Source of the DNA: Sialis fuliginosa
Lineage: Eukaryota > Arthropoda > Insecta > Megaloptera > Sialidae
Direction of reading: 5' to 3'
Assembly (NCBI GenBank): GCA_961205875.1
Contig: OY540817.1
Span: forward strand, 13,117,001 to 13,181,000
DNA length: 64,000 bases
Shown one piece after another: positions 38,101 to 49,700 of this stretch (positions within the stretch are counted from its first letter, which is position 1; each line of letters begins with the position of its first letter). The notes below the pieces were generated by a model. The model was not told the origin of the DNA. It worked only from the letters and a program-made list of their open reading frames with translations, and did not search any database. Both the position numbers and the translations under genes were made by a program.

Positions 38101-41100
38101 TGATCACTCCTGTTAATCCTTTATGTTGAACCTATAAAAAAAACATTATACATTTAGTAAACCTTTGATCATCTACTGCTGATTATTCTTGCTACAAATT
38201 TACCAAGCCTTAAAATTGTTTAAAGTTTAGTCTAAATAGTGTCGATAAAAATCATCAATTCTAGTTATCAAGATTCTATCCTTCACTGAAGCAATGGAAC
38301 TGTTTAATGAGTGAAGGATCAGAAACCTCAAGGGGAGCACAATGGGCCTTAGTAGCCTAAGACCCGGAGTCTCGCTCCCCTTTATCTATCTATCTATCAG
38401 AATAGTTATTTTTAGCTGTTAAATACAAATAAATACTTACAGTTTTTATATAATTGACTATAGTGTACCCTTGTTCCCAATGGCTATCAGTTTCTTCACA
38501 ATCAAGTGTAACTTGAGCCTTATAATCTGATATATTTAGTTCATGTAAAGTATGAGCGTACAAAAGCAAAGCATCGTACGTCAGTGCAGTATCAACTTTT
38601 AAATATTTTGCATTTAAGGAATCACTCATATTTCTTCCCCACCTTGAAATAAAATATTATTATATAATATATTAAATTACGTTTGACTAATGAAACTCTA
38701 TAAATGTAATCTTAATTTGTAATGATATTATTGTAATTATTTTGTGAATGAACATATATTCATATATAGTAGCTTATTAATTAAAGTTTACTTTATGTTT
38801 TTCATATTACCTCATCAAAGTATCGTTCCAAAATTCAGTAACTTTCATAACATCTGGGTCTTCCGGATTAACAAATCGAAAACCTGTTATATTCGATCCT
38901 CCAAATTGAAATGGTTCAAGATCAATTGTGTGAAGATCTAGAGATGTAATAATGTAGTTATGATGATCCGACATCAAGCCAACTTGTTGGGCTTGTTTCA
39001 ATACTTCTGGTAATTTTTCTATTGAACAATCTAAGACGAAGTTATGTTCACCTGATTTTTTGACATTTTGTAGAACTGGCCTTAAAACAAGTATTTAGAA
39101 ATTCATTAAAATTTATACTGGGTCAATCCATATGAAATGGTCCAACATTATTACTATTATTATTATTATTACATATTATACATTATTATTATTATTACCA
39201 ACATGTTAGGGTAATTACACACAAAAAATCATTTTTCTAACAGAATCTATTATAGAAAAAGTTCATATAAAGTTTAATCGTAATCTAGCTAGTAGTGGAA
39301 ACAGACAAATTTTTTTTATAAAATTTTTTACCTGTAATTATCATCTGTCCCAAAACCGAGTTGTTTTATTGTAATCGTATGACCTTTTGGATCATACATC
39401 TTGAGTAGTTCAGAAACCCCAAGTAACCCATATGCATTTTCATAGAGAATTGTAAAACTTGGCCAGTTCCATGCCTTCACAAGATCCATATACACTCTTC
39501 GGAGAACAGGTTCGTATGGATGGATGTTTATTAATGTTCCTATTCGGTTTGGGTTAGGATCTCTCCTTGTTTCCAGATGTGGTATCTAACAATTAATTAT
39601 TTAAACTAATTTAGTTATATTATATATGTAATATTAGAGAATTTTATTCTGTAACCAGTGGTGAGCTATGAAATTTTTAACAAAGGGCTCGCTCATAGTT
39701 AATAATTATATCGTTTATTTATAATATATAATATATTGTATATGAAAATGGTCACCAAGAAGAAAAAGGGGCTTGCAAATTATAGAATAATTTAACAAAG
39801 GGCTCATGCGAGCCCCATATAGCTCACCATTGCTTGTAACTCTTTAGCTCATGATCTAGGGGGCGGTAACTAGGACTTAGGTACATAACTGATTTTTTTT
39901 TTAAGTTTTGAATTTTTATAAATGAAACAAATTTTTGGACGACTATATTATAAACAATTAACAGTGGCGCGTTATGAAAGTTGGGAGCCCTACAAACAGA
40001 AATAACAAACAAAAAATGTAACCATAATATCTTAAAAGCAAAAAAAAGGTATTCACATACAATTTTTGATCCGAGAGGAGTGACATAAGAAACTTTGCAC
40101 CCTGGTGGTAGATGAGCTCTCGAGGGTATAAAGTACAAAAATGTGTATTTTGACTATCATAGTTGATTTAATGTGAGTAAATTTTGGTTTAATTTAATTA
40201 ATATGATAGCCAGGAAAATTCAAAACTTTTTTCTCCAGTAACTTATACCTCCATCGCATCACACAGAGACTGCACGTGGTCAGATGTAGAGGGAGAACCA
40301 GGTCCTAGAATCGCTATTGCACCGCTTCCGAGTAACCGACATATCGATTGTGTCACCAGCAAGGCATCATCTTGAGGCACGAGCTCCGTTTCAGCCTCGA
40401 CCCTGATGCCCGCTAATCTTGTTGCGGCTTCAGCCCCGAGAGTGAACACCAATTGTTGGTCTTCTGCGTTTACGTCAAAAACACCACCTGGAAATTTAAA
40501 TAGGTTCTTCTTCCTTTATTTGTAAATGTATACTACTATAGGTATAAGGGCGTCCGAGCTTCGAAAGACCAGACAATTTTTTCGAAATCGGCTTTACTTA
40601 GAGATTTGAATAGAAAACTATATTTAATTAATTTTTGCCCTCTGTTTAATGACAAATATTAATATTTTTGCGGCATTTAACACAACCAAACAATATTTTT
40701 CAAATTGCCCTCATTTTTTACAAATTGTTAAGAAGCTGATTTTTGCATAATACATACATATTGTCTGTCTGTCCGTCCGTTAGTACGCTTATCACTCGAG
40801 AACCACTTATCCGATTTACATGTTTTTTAATGTTCTTTGCCCAGGTTTAAGTTTAAGTATATATTTTGTTACGTTAGGTAACATAAGGAATAATCACTGA
40901 CGATAATATCAACTTGGTAAAAGTTTGCCGCCAGCGCGCTCTTTTGCAATACGCTGCCTAAATCGTTGAATAAGTATTGAACAATATAATGTAGTAAAGA
41001 ATTGTGTAGAGTTAAAAGATTTAAAATACCTACTTCAATTATATTTTCCAAAAATCCTAAACAATAATTCCGAAGTCCACGCAAGCGAAGCCGCGGGCAC

Positions 41101-42165
41101 AGCTACGACTACTATCTAATATAATAGAAAATATGAGGACGAGAAAACAATTAAATCTGTCGATTTCTACCGTAATTAAAAACTTGATTGGGTGTAGTTA
41201 TTTTTGTATGAAAATCGCATATTTAGTTGATAGGTATACGTATATTGTTATTTTTTTATTCATATTATCATAAACTCTGGTTCGCAAATAGAAAACTAAT
41301 CAAAAAACGAATAACATATACATACTATTAATTGAATGAGTCTATTATATACTTACTGTTTTTCAAACATGACTTATCGGAAATCCCATATTATTGCGAC
41401 ATTAATATGAGTATGTATAAATGTATATTGTATATTTATGTATTTATTTTTAACAACACATAAATAGAATGAAATTCAAAGTATAACGTGAAGTTATTTA
41501 GCTTTTATTAAACATGATTTATTTCTATTTTTGCTATAATTTAGAATAATTTCAATTATTATTAATTGTAGATATGTATCAAGATAAACAATAGCTAAAT
41601 GTAAGTTTATTTTGCGCATTAATTAACAAATATTTTATTTAAAAAAAGCTGGGTTTAAAATGCAGTTAAATTTTTAAGTTATTTTAATAACAAATTCTTA
41701 ATAAAATTTGTTTGTTTCTTTTTATATTTTTTATCTGCACCTAATAAACATATTTTTGTTGTTGTTAATAACACAAAGTTTATTATACCCCCCTCTGAAA
41801 TATGTCATGCCGGCACCCATGAATACGAGTTAAAGAATCTGATCTAGATCAAAAAATAAACAAAATCTTTCTACAGGGTATTGAATTGTAACACGTCTTT
41901 ATTATTTAAAATTGTTAATGGAGATATAAAAACTATATAAATATTTTTACACTTATTTTAAAACTAAAAATATTGAACAAATAATTTTAAATTACTTTTA
42001 ATTTATGATTAATTTGAAATGAAACTTAAAAAGATTAAAAAAACTGTTGATTTAATTTTAGAAATCCAGGATTAGGTACTTACCCACTCTGACACATATT
42101 CCAAAATTCACAAATAGTAAACACAAAATAAACACATGTATTTTATATAAACCAAATAAAGCCAT
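35191..42165 (-). CDS. Kainate-type ionotropic glutamate receptor (receptor A), complete, 13 exons
   Basis: A glutamate-gated cation channel subunit. Exons in coding order: 42084-42165, 40249-40487, 39332-39585, 38811-39080, 38441-38642, 37910-38131, 37352-37558, 37164-37248, 36814-37090, 36513-36711, 36216-36438, 35968-36083, 35191-35475. All phases agree, giving 2661 nt and 886 residues, close to the usual length of about 900. The order is: signal peptide, amino-terminal domain (about 28-400), ligand-binding lobe S1 with DLTITSDR (the glutamate-carboxylate Arg is near residue 507), M1 (about 545-567), pore loop with Q at the Q/R position (near 605), M3 with [10 protein letters not shown], lobe S2 with GGSTASFF and the ligand-contact Glu in [10 protein letters not shown] (near 721), and M4 (about 808-831). 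Oddities are a Cys in place of the Phe of [13 protein letters not shown] rather than MQQ, and Ile in place of the usual Lys before A-x-STR. It lies about 4.4 kb downstream of receptor B in the same orientation. The precise subunit class is not decided. Confidence 0.93.
38283..38400. repeat. Hairpin repeat ending in (TCTA)n
   Basis: In a receptor A intron, AAGGGGAGC near 38330 pairs with GCTCCCCTT near 38375, and the segment ends in about four TCTA units. This looks like the 3' tail of a small retroposon. Confidence 0.4.
39117..39310 (-). mobile_element. Fragment of the 18-bp-TIR transposon family
   Basis: Contains GGTCAATCCATATGAAATGG and ACATGTTAGGGTAATTACAC. These are diverged inverted matches to internal arms of the element at 16712-17659. 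It lies in the intron between receptor A exons 39332-39585 and 38811-39080. The complete ends were not found. Confidence 0.6.
39656..39832. mobile_element. hAT-like MITE, 177 bp
   Basis: The ends CAGTGGTGAGCTAT and (complement) CAATGGTGAGCTAT are inverted repeats. Flanking octamers tctgtaac and cttgtaac agree at 6 of 8 positions, suggesting a decayed target duplication. Two internal copies of AACAAAGGGCTC are present. It lies in the receptor A intron between exons 2 and 3. Confidence 0.75.
40760..41108 (-). repeat. Dispersed retroposon-like repeat, copy 2
   Basis: Read on the minus strand it starts with a GC-rich motif containing CCCGCGGCTTCGCTTGCGTG and runs to a degenerate GACA/GACG tract near 40775. 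Internal TTATGTTACCTAACGT also matches the copy at 2986-3856. It lies in the long first intron of receptor A. Confidence 0.6.
42084..42165 (-). CDS. Receptor A exon 1: signal peptide
   Basis: ATG opens a 27-codon exon encoding a hydrophobic leader ([14 protein letters not shown] core) that ends GTGG then GTAAGT. Joining in phase 1 to 40249-40487 gives the start of a typical receptor amino-terminal domain ([12 protein letters not shown]). The leader has a normal signal-peptide shape for a secreted amino-terminal domain. Confidence 0.85.
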
Positions 42166-43224
42166 TTTATAACAAATATTTACTAATAATTATTAAAAGG
42201 TTAGATAAATAATACAGTCCCTTAACATCATTAAAAAAATAACACTATTTTCTCAACCAAAACACCAAAACAAATATTATTGTAAAGTAATGACGTTAAA
42301 AAATTATTTTAGATCACATTTTCTACGAGTTTTTCGGGTTAGATGTTACAAGGAAAATATTTTTTCTCAATTAGTTTACAAAATAAAACTAAACTGAGGA
42401 TAAAATGAAAAGGATATAGTTCTAAAAGCGATTGTTGCTGTCTCGCACGAAATCTAAAAATATTTTAGGTTTATTTTTGGCTAGAAGTCAACTTCTATAA
42501 ATATTTACGCAGACTAGTATTCTTGAATCTGGACAATATGTTGAAAGAAAGATTTTATTTGCTTCTTGTGTGAATTTTCTTTGATTTTATTTTGTTTTAG
42601 AAAATTATATTTCTACTAGGGATTTAAAACTCAATTTTAATAACACGCTTTATATCAACTTTTTACTTTTTTGTAATAAAGAAAAAAACCATGATTATAA
42701 TATTAACTACACAATTTTATACATCGCTTAACGCAGGGGTTATTTTAAGTAAATTTAAGAGCTGCACAATTTGAGAAAAAAGAAGTTATGCAAAACAAGT
42801 AATTAAACACCTAGTACAAAAACGAAATACAGGTCAACAACTATACTAATTTTCAATCAGGCTGGACTTCAAGAATAAAATTAAATGAATCACAGTAATT
42901 GATTTAAGTGTTTATTTTAAATAATAAATCATAACAAAAAGTACATTATATATTATGTTTACATAATCAATATGACGTACGACAAATGGTGGTATTTACA
43001 GATTGTGACTGATTACATTTATTATACATGTATCTTATTTATTCATCTATTGCTATATTCAAGTTGTATTGCATAATAATTATATTGCGATAAAAAACAG
43101 AACCATTGCAAATGTAGAATGAAAAAAGTACTTACAAAGAGATGCACAATTGTACAAGGTGAATCGCATTTTGCATAACAAAAAGATTTGGTTTAAAATT
43201 GTTATACGAAAATAGAGTAATTGA

Positions 43225-43335
43225 TTAAGGGTCGAGCCGGACTATCGTGCCGGTCTCGATCCAATCAAATATTTAGTATAGTTATTCTGTATTGAACTGT
43301 GATTGAAACGAGACCTATAGTGTGGATGGACCGGC
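43225..43335. repeat. MITE family 1, copy 3 (short)
   Basis: Left end GGGTCGAGCCGGACTATCG and internal CGATCCAATCAAATATTTAG match the copies at 1491-1775 and 9637-9925. The right end (AGTGTGGATGGACC) is diverged. Most of the interior is missing. Confidence 0.6.
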
Positions 43336-43584
43336 ACAGTTACTTTATCGAGTTGTAGTTGCTTGAAATTGAGCTTTTTAGTTGTTTATATGTATTTAGA
43401 ATAATAATTTCATATAAGAAAAATTTTTAGGTCTCTTTCGGGAAAGATAAAAATCAATGTATTATAACTCGAAATATTATCATAACTGGACATTTTTATA
43501 CATTCTAGAATCATTTTATATCAATTTTAATATCTATAATTTTATCAAATTCTTTCTCTACACAGTTATAAACAAGCTTTTGGT

Positions 43585-43920
43585 CACCTCAGACGGGTTT
43601 CTAAAAAAGATTCTAGGTCAATGGGAAGTGCCCTATAGGTTTTAATGATGTCAGTGAGTCGGTCTGTCAGTATCAAAATACGCTTTTTAACTAAAAATTT
43701 TTATAGGACTTTTTTACAACTTGATACCTCTAGCCCATAGGTTCCCAAACTTATTTGACCCACTACCCCATTTTCAGCTATAAAAAATCACAAGTCTCCC
43801 CTGTAATTTAAATCAGTGACTCTAGCCGTTCCTGAAAAAAGGGTCTTGACGGGCAGACAGACAGACAAAGTGATCCTATAAGGGCTCCGTTTTTTCATTT
43901 TGAGGTACAAAACCCTATTA
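43585..43920 (+). repeat. Retroposon-like repeat with GACA and AAAACCCTA tail
   Basis: Contains TTCTAGGTCAATGGGAAGTG, a CAGACAGACAGACA tract, AGTGATCCTATAAGGG and a tail of GAGGTACAAAACCCTA. From memory, tails of this kind are dispersed in several insect genomes. The repeat at 59311-59464 ends similarly (CGGAACCCTAAAA). Confidence 0.5.
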
Positions 43921-44439
43921 TATAAATTCGTTTAGGAACGGATTGTACGCCTCGAGCTTCAACCTTTTTAAATTTAATAAATACTCAAGCACAAAAATTC
44001 CAAAATTTACAATGGTTCTCACAAGAAAACACGAGTAGAAATATTAATAATAATTAACATAACATTTCTTCAACAAATTGCTGTTCGATAAATGCAACAA
44101 ATATAAACATATAACAATTATTCTTTAAAATTGTACACTATCATTGTTTTTTATTATAATAATTTGCATGCTACATGACATGTGTGGCGATATTAACAAA
44201 TTTATATAAACAATTTTAACATTTATTATAAATGATGAAGAATATGAACTCATTTACTTGACATTTATATTATATTTTGTCAGTCTTTATTTTTACATCA
44301 AGTGTTAGAATATTTTATTATTTATTAAATGGATTTATACAGATGCCACCATCTGTTGGTCTGAAAGTAAACCCATACCGTGTATCTCAACTTCGATTAC
44401 ATTTTAATGGGTCACAAGTGAGAGAAAAATAAAATCCTA

Positions 44440-44857
44440 TTAAGGGGGTATTCTAATCTAGAAAATCGAAAAAAAAAAATTTTATTTTCTGAAAAACACT
44501 ATATTTACTATATTTTATAAAAAACTTTTAAAGTACTGACAATTAATTTTTTTTCAGACAGCCGCCATTTTATATTTTCTTCGTTCTTTTTGGTACTTGC
44601 CATAATGAAATCGTTCCTGAATAAGAAACTTTTTTTATTTTATGTTTCAGACATTCGAGAGCTTTGGAATCATGTTAACCAAGGCTTATATAGAACCTAA
44701 TAACTATTTTCATTTTTTCTATACAATTTTTTTATAAGTTCTTGAAATATTAATAAATGAATCAGTAAAAAAGTATAGTAAACATATTTTTAGTTTTTTT
44801 ATTCAACCATAAAAAATGCACTGTAATTTACTCTCCTAGACTAGAATACCCCATTAA
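44440..44857. mobile_element. TTAA-flanked MITE, 418 bp
   Basis: TTAA occurs at both borders. The inverted ends are GGGGGTATTCTAATCTAG and (complement) TGGGGTATTCTAGTCTAG. The interior has no coding capacity. The TTAA target is typical of piggyBac-type transposition. Confidence 0.8.
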
Positions 44858-45945
44858 GTGATACAGGACTATTTGAGCATTAGTAATTTTCAAAAATTAG
44901 TATAAAAGACATATTACAACCTTAATGATGAGTAATTTAGTAATGTCATTATTTTTTGTTATCATTACTTGTTTTTTTTTCGCATAATCTTCATCACAGA
45001 TTTAAAGGAGTTTTTGGGGCACACGTTTCTATTTTATATAATATCAAGTAGGATTTTTATTTTTTATTTGGAAATCTCCTAAAGAGTTCACTGAATCGAT
45101 TTCAATATCTTGGTCAACAATTTTTTATATAAAATCGACCCATTTAAACATTTTATTACTGACAATTAAAACATACATTTTTTTCTTAAACATGAAATGG
45201 ATTTATAATGAAGTTCTATTTACAAGAAAAAATAAATATTATTTTCTAAAATACATAATTAAAAAAATTTCAAATGAGTTTGTTATTTTCCTAATTATGT
45301 TAAAATTAAAAGTGGATGTGAAAAGACAGTTGTCTCATTCAAAACATTTTTTTTATTATTATAATATTCTAATTTAACTTGTATAATATATCATAATATA
45401 TTTAAGTGCACATTGTAGAAGAAAATTTCTATTAAAATAATACTTTAGAATTAACATTTAATAGATATTTAACATTTAACTTTGATGTTCATTCCTTAAC
45501 AAATCAAATTCCAATGTCATTATAGATAAAGAAGTATATTTTTGTCTTCTAGATCCTTGATGATATTTTTAAACAGCGTTTTATATTTTAAAATAAGAAT
45601 AAAAAATAGTTCTTTGTTAGGGACAGTTTTTGTTAAATTTCAAATTGAAAGGATTAGAAAAAAACGATGTATGAAATTCTATTGGAAATAATTGTGTTTT
45701 TGCTACAATATAACAGAAGATATGGCAGTCAAAAAAACAAACATTCGGTAGAAACAAACAAAAATGAAGTGAGGAGACATGTGGAAATAGTATTTACAAC
45801 CTAGTTTCAAAAGAGAAAAGAATTGAATCATATGTAACAAAATTAGTTACTGCCTTTTTAAAATCTAGAGTATTTACAACACAAATATACTGTAAATTCT
45901 TACTTCAATATTAAAAGGCAATACCCGGGAAAAAATTTCAGATCT

Positions 45946-46301
45946 GAAATGATCAAATCAGATCTTGATAGATCTGCATTTTGAGACATCATATTTTTTC
46001 ACTGACTTTTGATCTGTGGAGACCTGCAAGGATCTACAACGATCTATAATGATCTACAAAGACCTCAATGATTTACAAAGATCTGTGAAGATCGTTGTAA
46101 CGTTGAAAATTCATAAAGTTTCAACGTTTCAATCTCTATCACGAATAACGATCTTCAACGATCTTTAGAAATCTTTGTAGATCGTTGTAGATCTTTGTAG
46201 GTCGTTGTAGATCTTTGCAGGTTTCCACAGATCAAAAACCAGTGAAAAAAGTTGATGTTGTCTCAAAATGCAGATCTATCAAGATCTGATTTGATCATTT
46301 C
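45946..46301. repeat. Fold-back element made of 10-bp GATCTACAAN repeats
   Basis: The two arms (about 45946-46105 and 46125-46301) are inverted copies. The outer part reads GAAATGATCAAATCAGATCT and the inner part is a run of decamers of the form GATCTACAAN, with the complement in the other arm. A small terminal loop is formed by CGTTGAAA and TTTCAACG near 46100-46125. There is no open frame. It sits about 230 bp past the stop codon of receptor B. Confidence 0.85.
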
Positions 46302-46363
46302 TGTTTTGCAGTTCCTGTTTTACCCCATAGTTAGGGGAAATATAGTTAATATTCGCTTTCTAA

Positions 46364-46369
46364 TTTATT
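46364..46369 (-). terminator. Possible poly(A) signal of receptor B
   Basis: The minus-strand hexamer AATAAA lies about 165 nt downstream of the stop codon at 46531, before the fold-back element. Confidence 0.45.
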
Positions 46370-46530
46370 AACTTAGCGAAAAACAATTATTCTTGTAAAA
46401 CTGTAAAAACTTTGAGATAACTAAATTAAATTTTAGGAATGAACATCTTTTTAAATATGTATCTGTATCGACCATATATTCACAAATTACTTTTCTAATT
46501 TATACTATCGAGTGTGCTGCTTAATTGTGT

Positions 46531-46725
46531 TTACATTAAGGGTTGTTTGGCTATAAATCCGTAAGCAGGTACAGGGGTAGCCGTTGGTCCTAGGGGATGG
46601 AAGTGTCTGTCTCCGGACACAGACCCTACGGTAGTCACTGTTTGTGTTTTACGGCGTTCCTTTTTACCACCACCGCACTGCAACGCTTGTCCTAACTCGC
46701 GTGCCATTTCAGAACATAATGAATC
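46531..46725 (-). CDS. Receptor B C-terminal cytoplasmic exon
   Basis: The acceptor TTTACAG leads into [16 protein letters not shown], then a basic KKERRK segment and a Pro-rich tail ending AKQPLM and stop (64 residues). It joins in phase to VAVEER at the end of exon 49403-49558, where receptor tails of this family continue as a helical cytoplasmic segment. The intron is about 2.7 kb. Confidence 0.85.
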   Translation of the reverse strand, partial: DSLCSEMARELGQALQCGGGKKERRKTQTVTTVGSVSGDRHFHPLGPTATPVPAYGFIAKQPLM

Positions 46726-49700
46726 CTGTAAAAGTAAAATTGTTAAGTACTTCAGATATCATACACTAGCTTTAAAAGTGCCATAACAAAAAATATGGCT
46801 TTATATATATGTATTTATAGGGTCATTTCGGGAGAGATACATACGTCACTTTTTTTTACATAAATAATAATTTTAAAAAATAAGTAAAACATAACAGAAT
46901 TAAAAACTTTATTATGGTAGTTCTCGTGCAAAAATCATTTCGATATAATTTAGAAAAAAATTCAGAGGGTAAAAAGAACAATGATATCTATTTGAACTCG
47001 AAATTTTAAAGATATCGACCGTTTTAAACTCGAGATAATTGTCATCAAAGCTTGCAACTTTTGTACGTATTCTCTATACCAAGTACATTTTTGTTATTGA
47101 AAATTGAAATACAACTAGTATTTTAAAAACAAAATGATAGCAACACAATTTTTTTTCGATATTTTACCATGGTATTATGAGCGTAACTTTTAAATAGTAC
47201 TGTGGCACGAGAATTACCTTAAAAAGAATATGAAAAAGTGTATAACTCCCTAAATATAAGTGTTGGATGAAACCCTATTGATTGTATTTTTGGTAAAATA
47301 TGACATAATTTTTGAAAAAACATGTACTTTTGTAAGTTGATTGGAACATTGACAGCTGTTAACTATCGTATTATATTCATGACATCCAAAATGCTTCCTG
47401 AATTATAATATTATTGACTATGAAGTTTACATGTTAATGATTCTAAATTAAATTTTTTTATTTATCAATTTGGTATTAATATTTATAAATGTTGGCAAAC
47501 TTTTTGAAAAATCGGGCTCGCAGTTATTTTTCAAAATTAACGATTATGATGTTATGACCATATAAGAATTATTGCAGTCTGTAGCGATTTTTAAATAGTA
47601 ATTTTAGTTTTTGATTTGTTTCCACTTTGGTCAAATCTACAAAAATATTTCGAAGCTTAAACTACAAGCTTTCAAATAACGTTAAATATTTTAACTAAAA
47701 AAATTTTAACACTGCGATTTTTGACAAATTTAACAAAAAAAAATATTTTGCTTGTCGAAAATGAATTACATTTTAATTTGCAAAAATCTATGAAAAGTGA
47801 TTTTTTATTTATTTATATGGGATCATAATAACAGAGTTTTAATTGTTATGATACGTGTACTTCAGATCAGAGAGTTGAAACTTACTTTAGTGGGTATAGC
47901 TTCAATTACTAAATGAGTTTTCATAAAATATAATTTTACATTTTTGCAAGATAGCATAAATTAGTTAATGTAAATTTTAAAAGTCTATATCGAATAGTAA
48001 AAACTAATGCAAGATTATTTTTCATATAACCCAATGTTTTTTTTGTATAAAAATTAAATAAAAATATTCACTTACCTCCTAAATATTCCAATCAGGGGCG
48101 AAAGCAATAAACAATTTTTCCACAATAAAAATAGTCATTTAGATAATAGTTTATACTAACTAGTATCTTTAGAAAAAATACAAACTCATTTTTTTAAATT
48201 TCATTATTATACATAAAATCTTTTTCTATATAGATTATGAAAGAATAACAACAAAATATAACGATATTAATCTCGAGAATGCTCTTGGATTTTAAATATT
48301 AAGTTACATTTATATTTACAATAAATAATCAACAATTTAATAGAATTAATAATATTTGTCTAACTTCCAACACATAAAAAATATTTTCCATAAAAAATTT
48401 CTACGTAATCAAAACATTTTTTTACAAAATACGACGATACTTATTAAATATTTATTATTATAATATTATATTTACAAAATTACAAACAAATTGCTTATAT
48501 TTTAATACTTATAAATGAGCTATATATACATCGACTTTTTTTTAATTATCATTTAAATACTTTGTCCATTTTTGATGTATTGTCAGAAAATTCGTTAAAC
48601 GATTGATTTCACATTTATTGTATATACTTTTTTATTTATGATTACCTTAGGTAATATTATTTCCATAAATAACAATTTTATATTTTCAATTCTAAAATAA
48701 TCATAAATACTCGTACGTAATTTTTCTCAATGAAAAATACAATAAATTATGATTATTTTAAGCAAATTATAATAAAATGTCATTGAGCATTCGATTTTCC
48801 TATTTGCTTAGATTTCTATGATTCAATTATTACATAATTTTAATTAATCAATATAAATTAAAAAAACGTATTCTTTAAAAATGGAAATCATAAAAAAGTA
48901 ACATGTTTCTATGTTATTATAAAATTAGATTGTATTAGACGAAATTGAGTAAATAATAATACAAAAAAAAACATATTTATTTATTAGTTGATTTTTAGTC
49001 TCAAAATTTCAATAAATAGGTAGGTATATTTTTATGATTTTTTTTTATGTTACAATTATTTCTGTTTTATATAAGCTATTCAGAAGTGATAGTGAAAGCA
49101 ATTAAATCACGATTAGTATAGATTTTCAGATTATCAGTTTTTTAGGTAACAAGTCACCATATGCTTACAATATTTCAAGTCTCATTGTATCCGCGAACGC
49201 GTACAAGAAATAAGAAAATACGGGACCGAATTCGATAATAAATTACTCCCATAGATTCTCATTTTCTAAGAAACAAATCTAGAGTCAACTGTAAGTTTTT
49301 TTCACAACCATAAACATTATTTACTCAATCTCGTATCGTCACAGTCTGGTGGTCAGCGCGCGCTTGGACTTATAGCTACGTGTCGTTTAGAATAGAGCTC
49401 ACCCTCTCCTCGACGGCGACTTTGCGGGACTTCCAGACGAACTCGCAGACCGCGATGACGCATGCGACCCCCATACCTCCCATCAGCACTACAAATACGC
49501 CGCCCACATTGGCCAGGCCTAGTTCATTGGCGGCACTACTGCTTTTTGCCGTGTCGTCCTGAAATTAAGTAAAAAAAAAGATATAAATTTTAAAAAATAA
49601 AATAAAAAATATAGTTGAGAATTTTTTTGATAATATTTACTTACTCTACATGTTCCTCCCCCACGTTTTTCTTTCCACCATCTTGTCTTCAGTATATGCA

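Larger units (their letters stand above)
42166..46530. other. Intergenic stretch between receptors A and B
   Basis: About 4.4 kb separating the 5' end of receptor A from the 3' end of receptor B. No exon is seen. It contains a short MITE family 1 copy, a retroposon-like repeat at 43585-43920, a TTAA-flanked MITE at 44440-44857 and the 10-bp-periodic hairpin at 45946-46301. The promoter of receptor A must lie near its left end, but I see no distinct motif. Confidence 0.6.
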
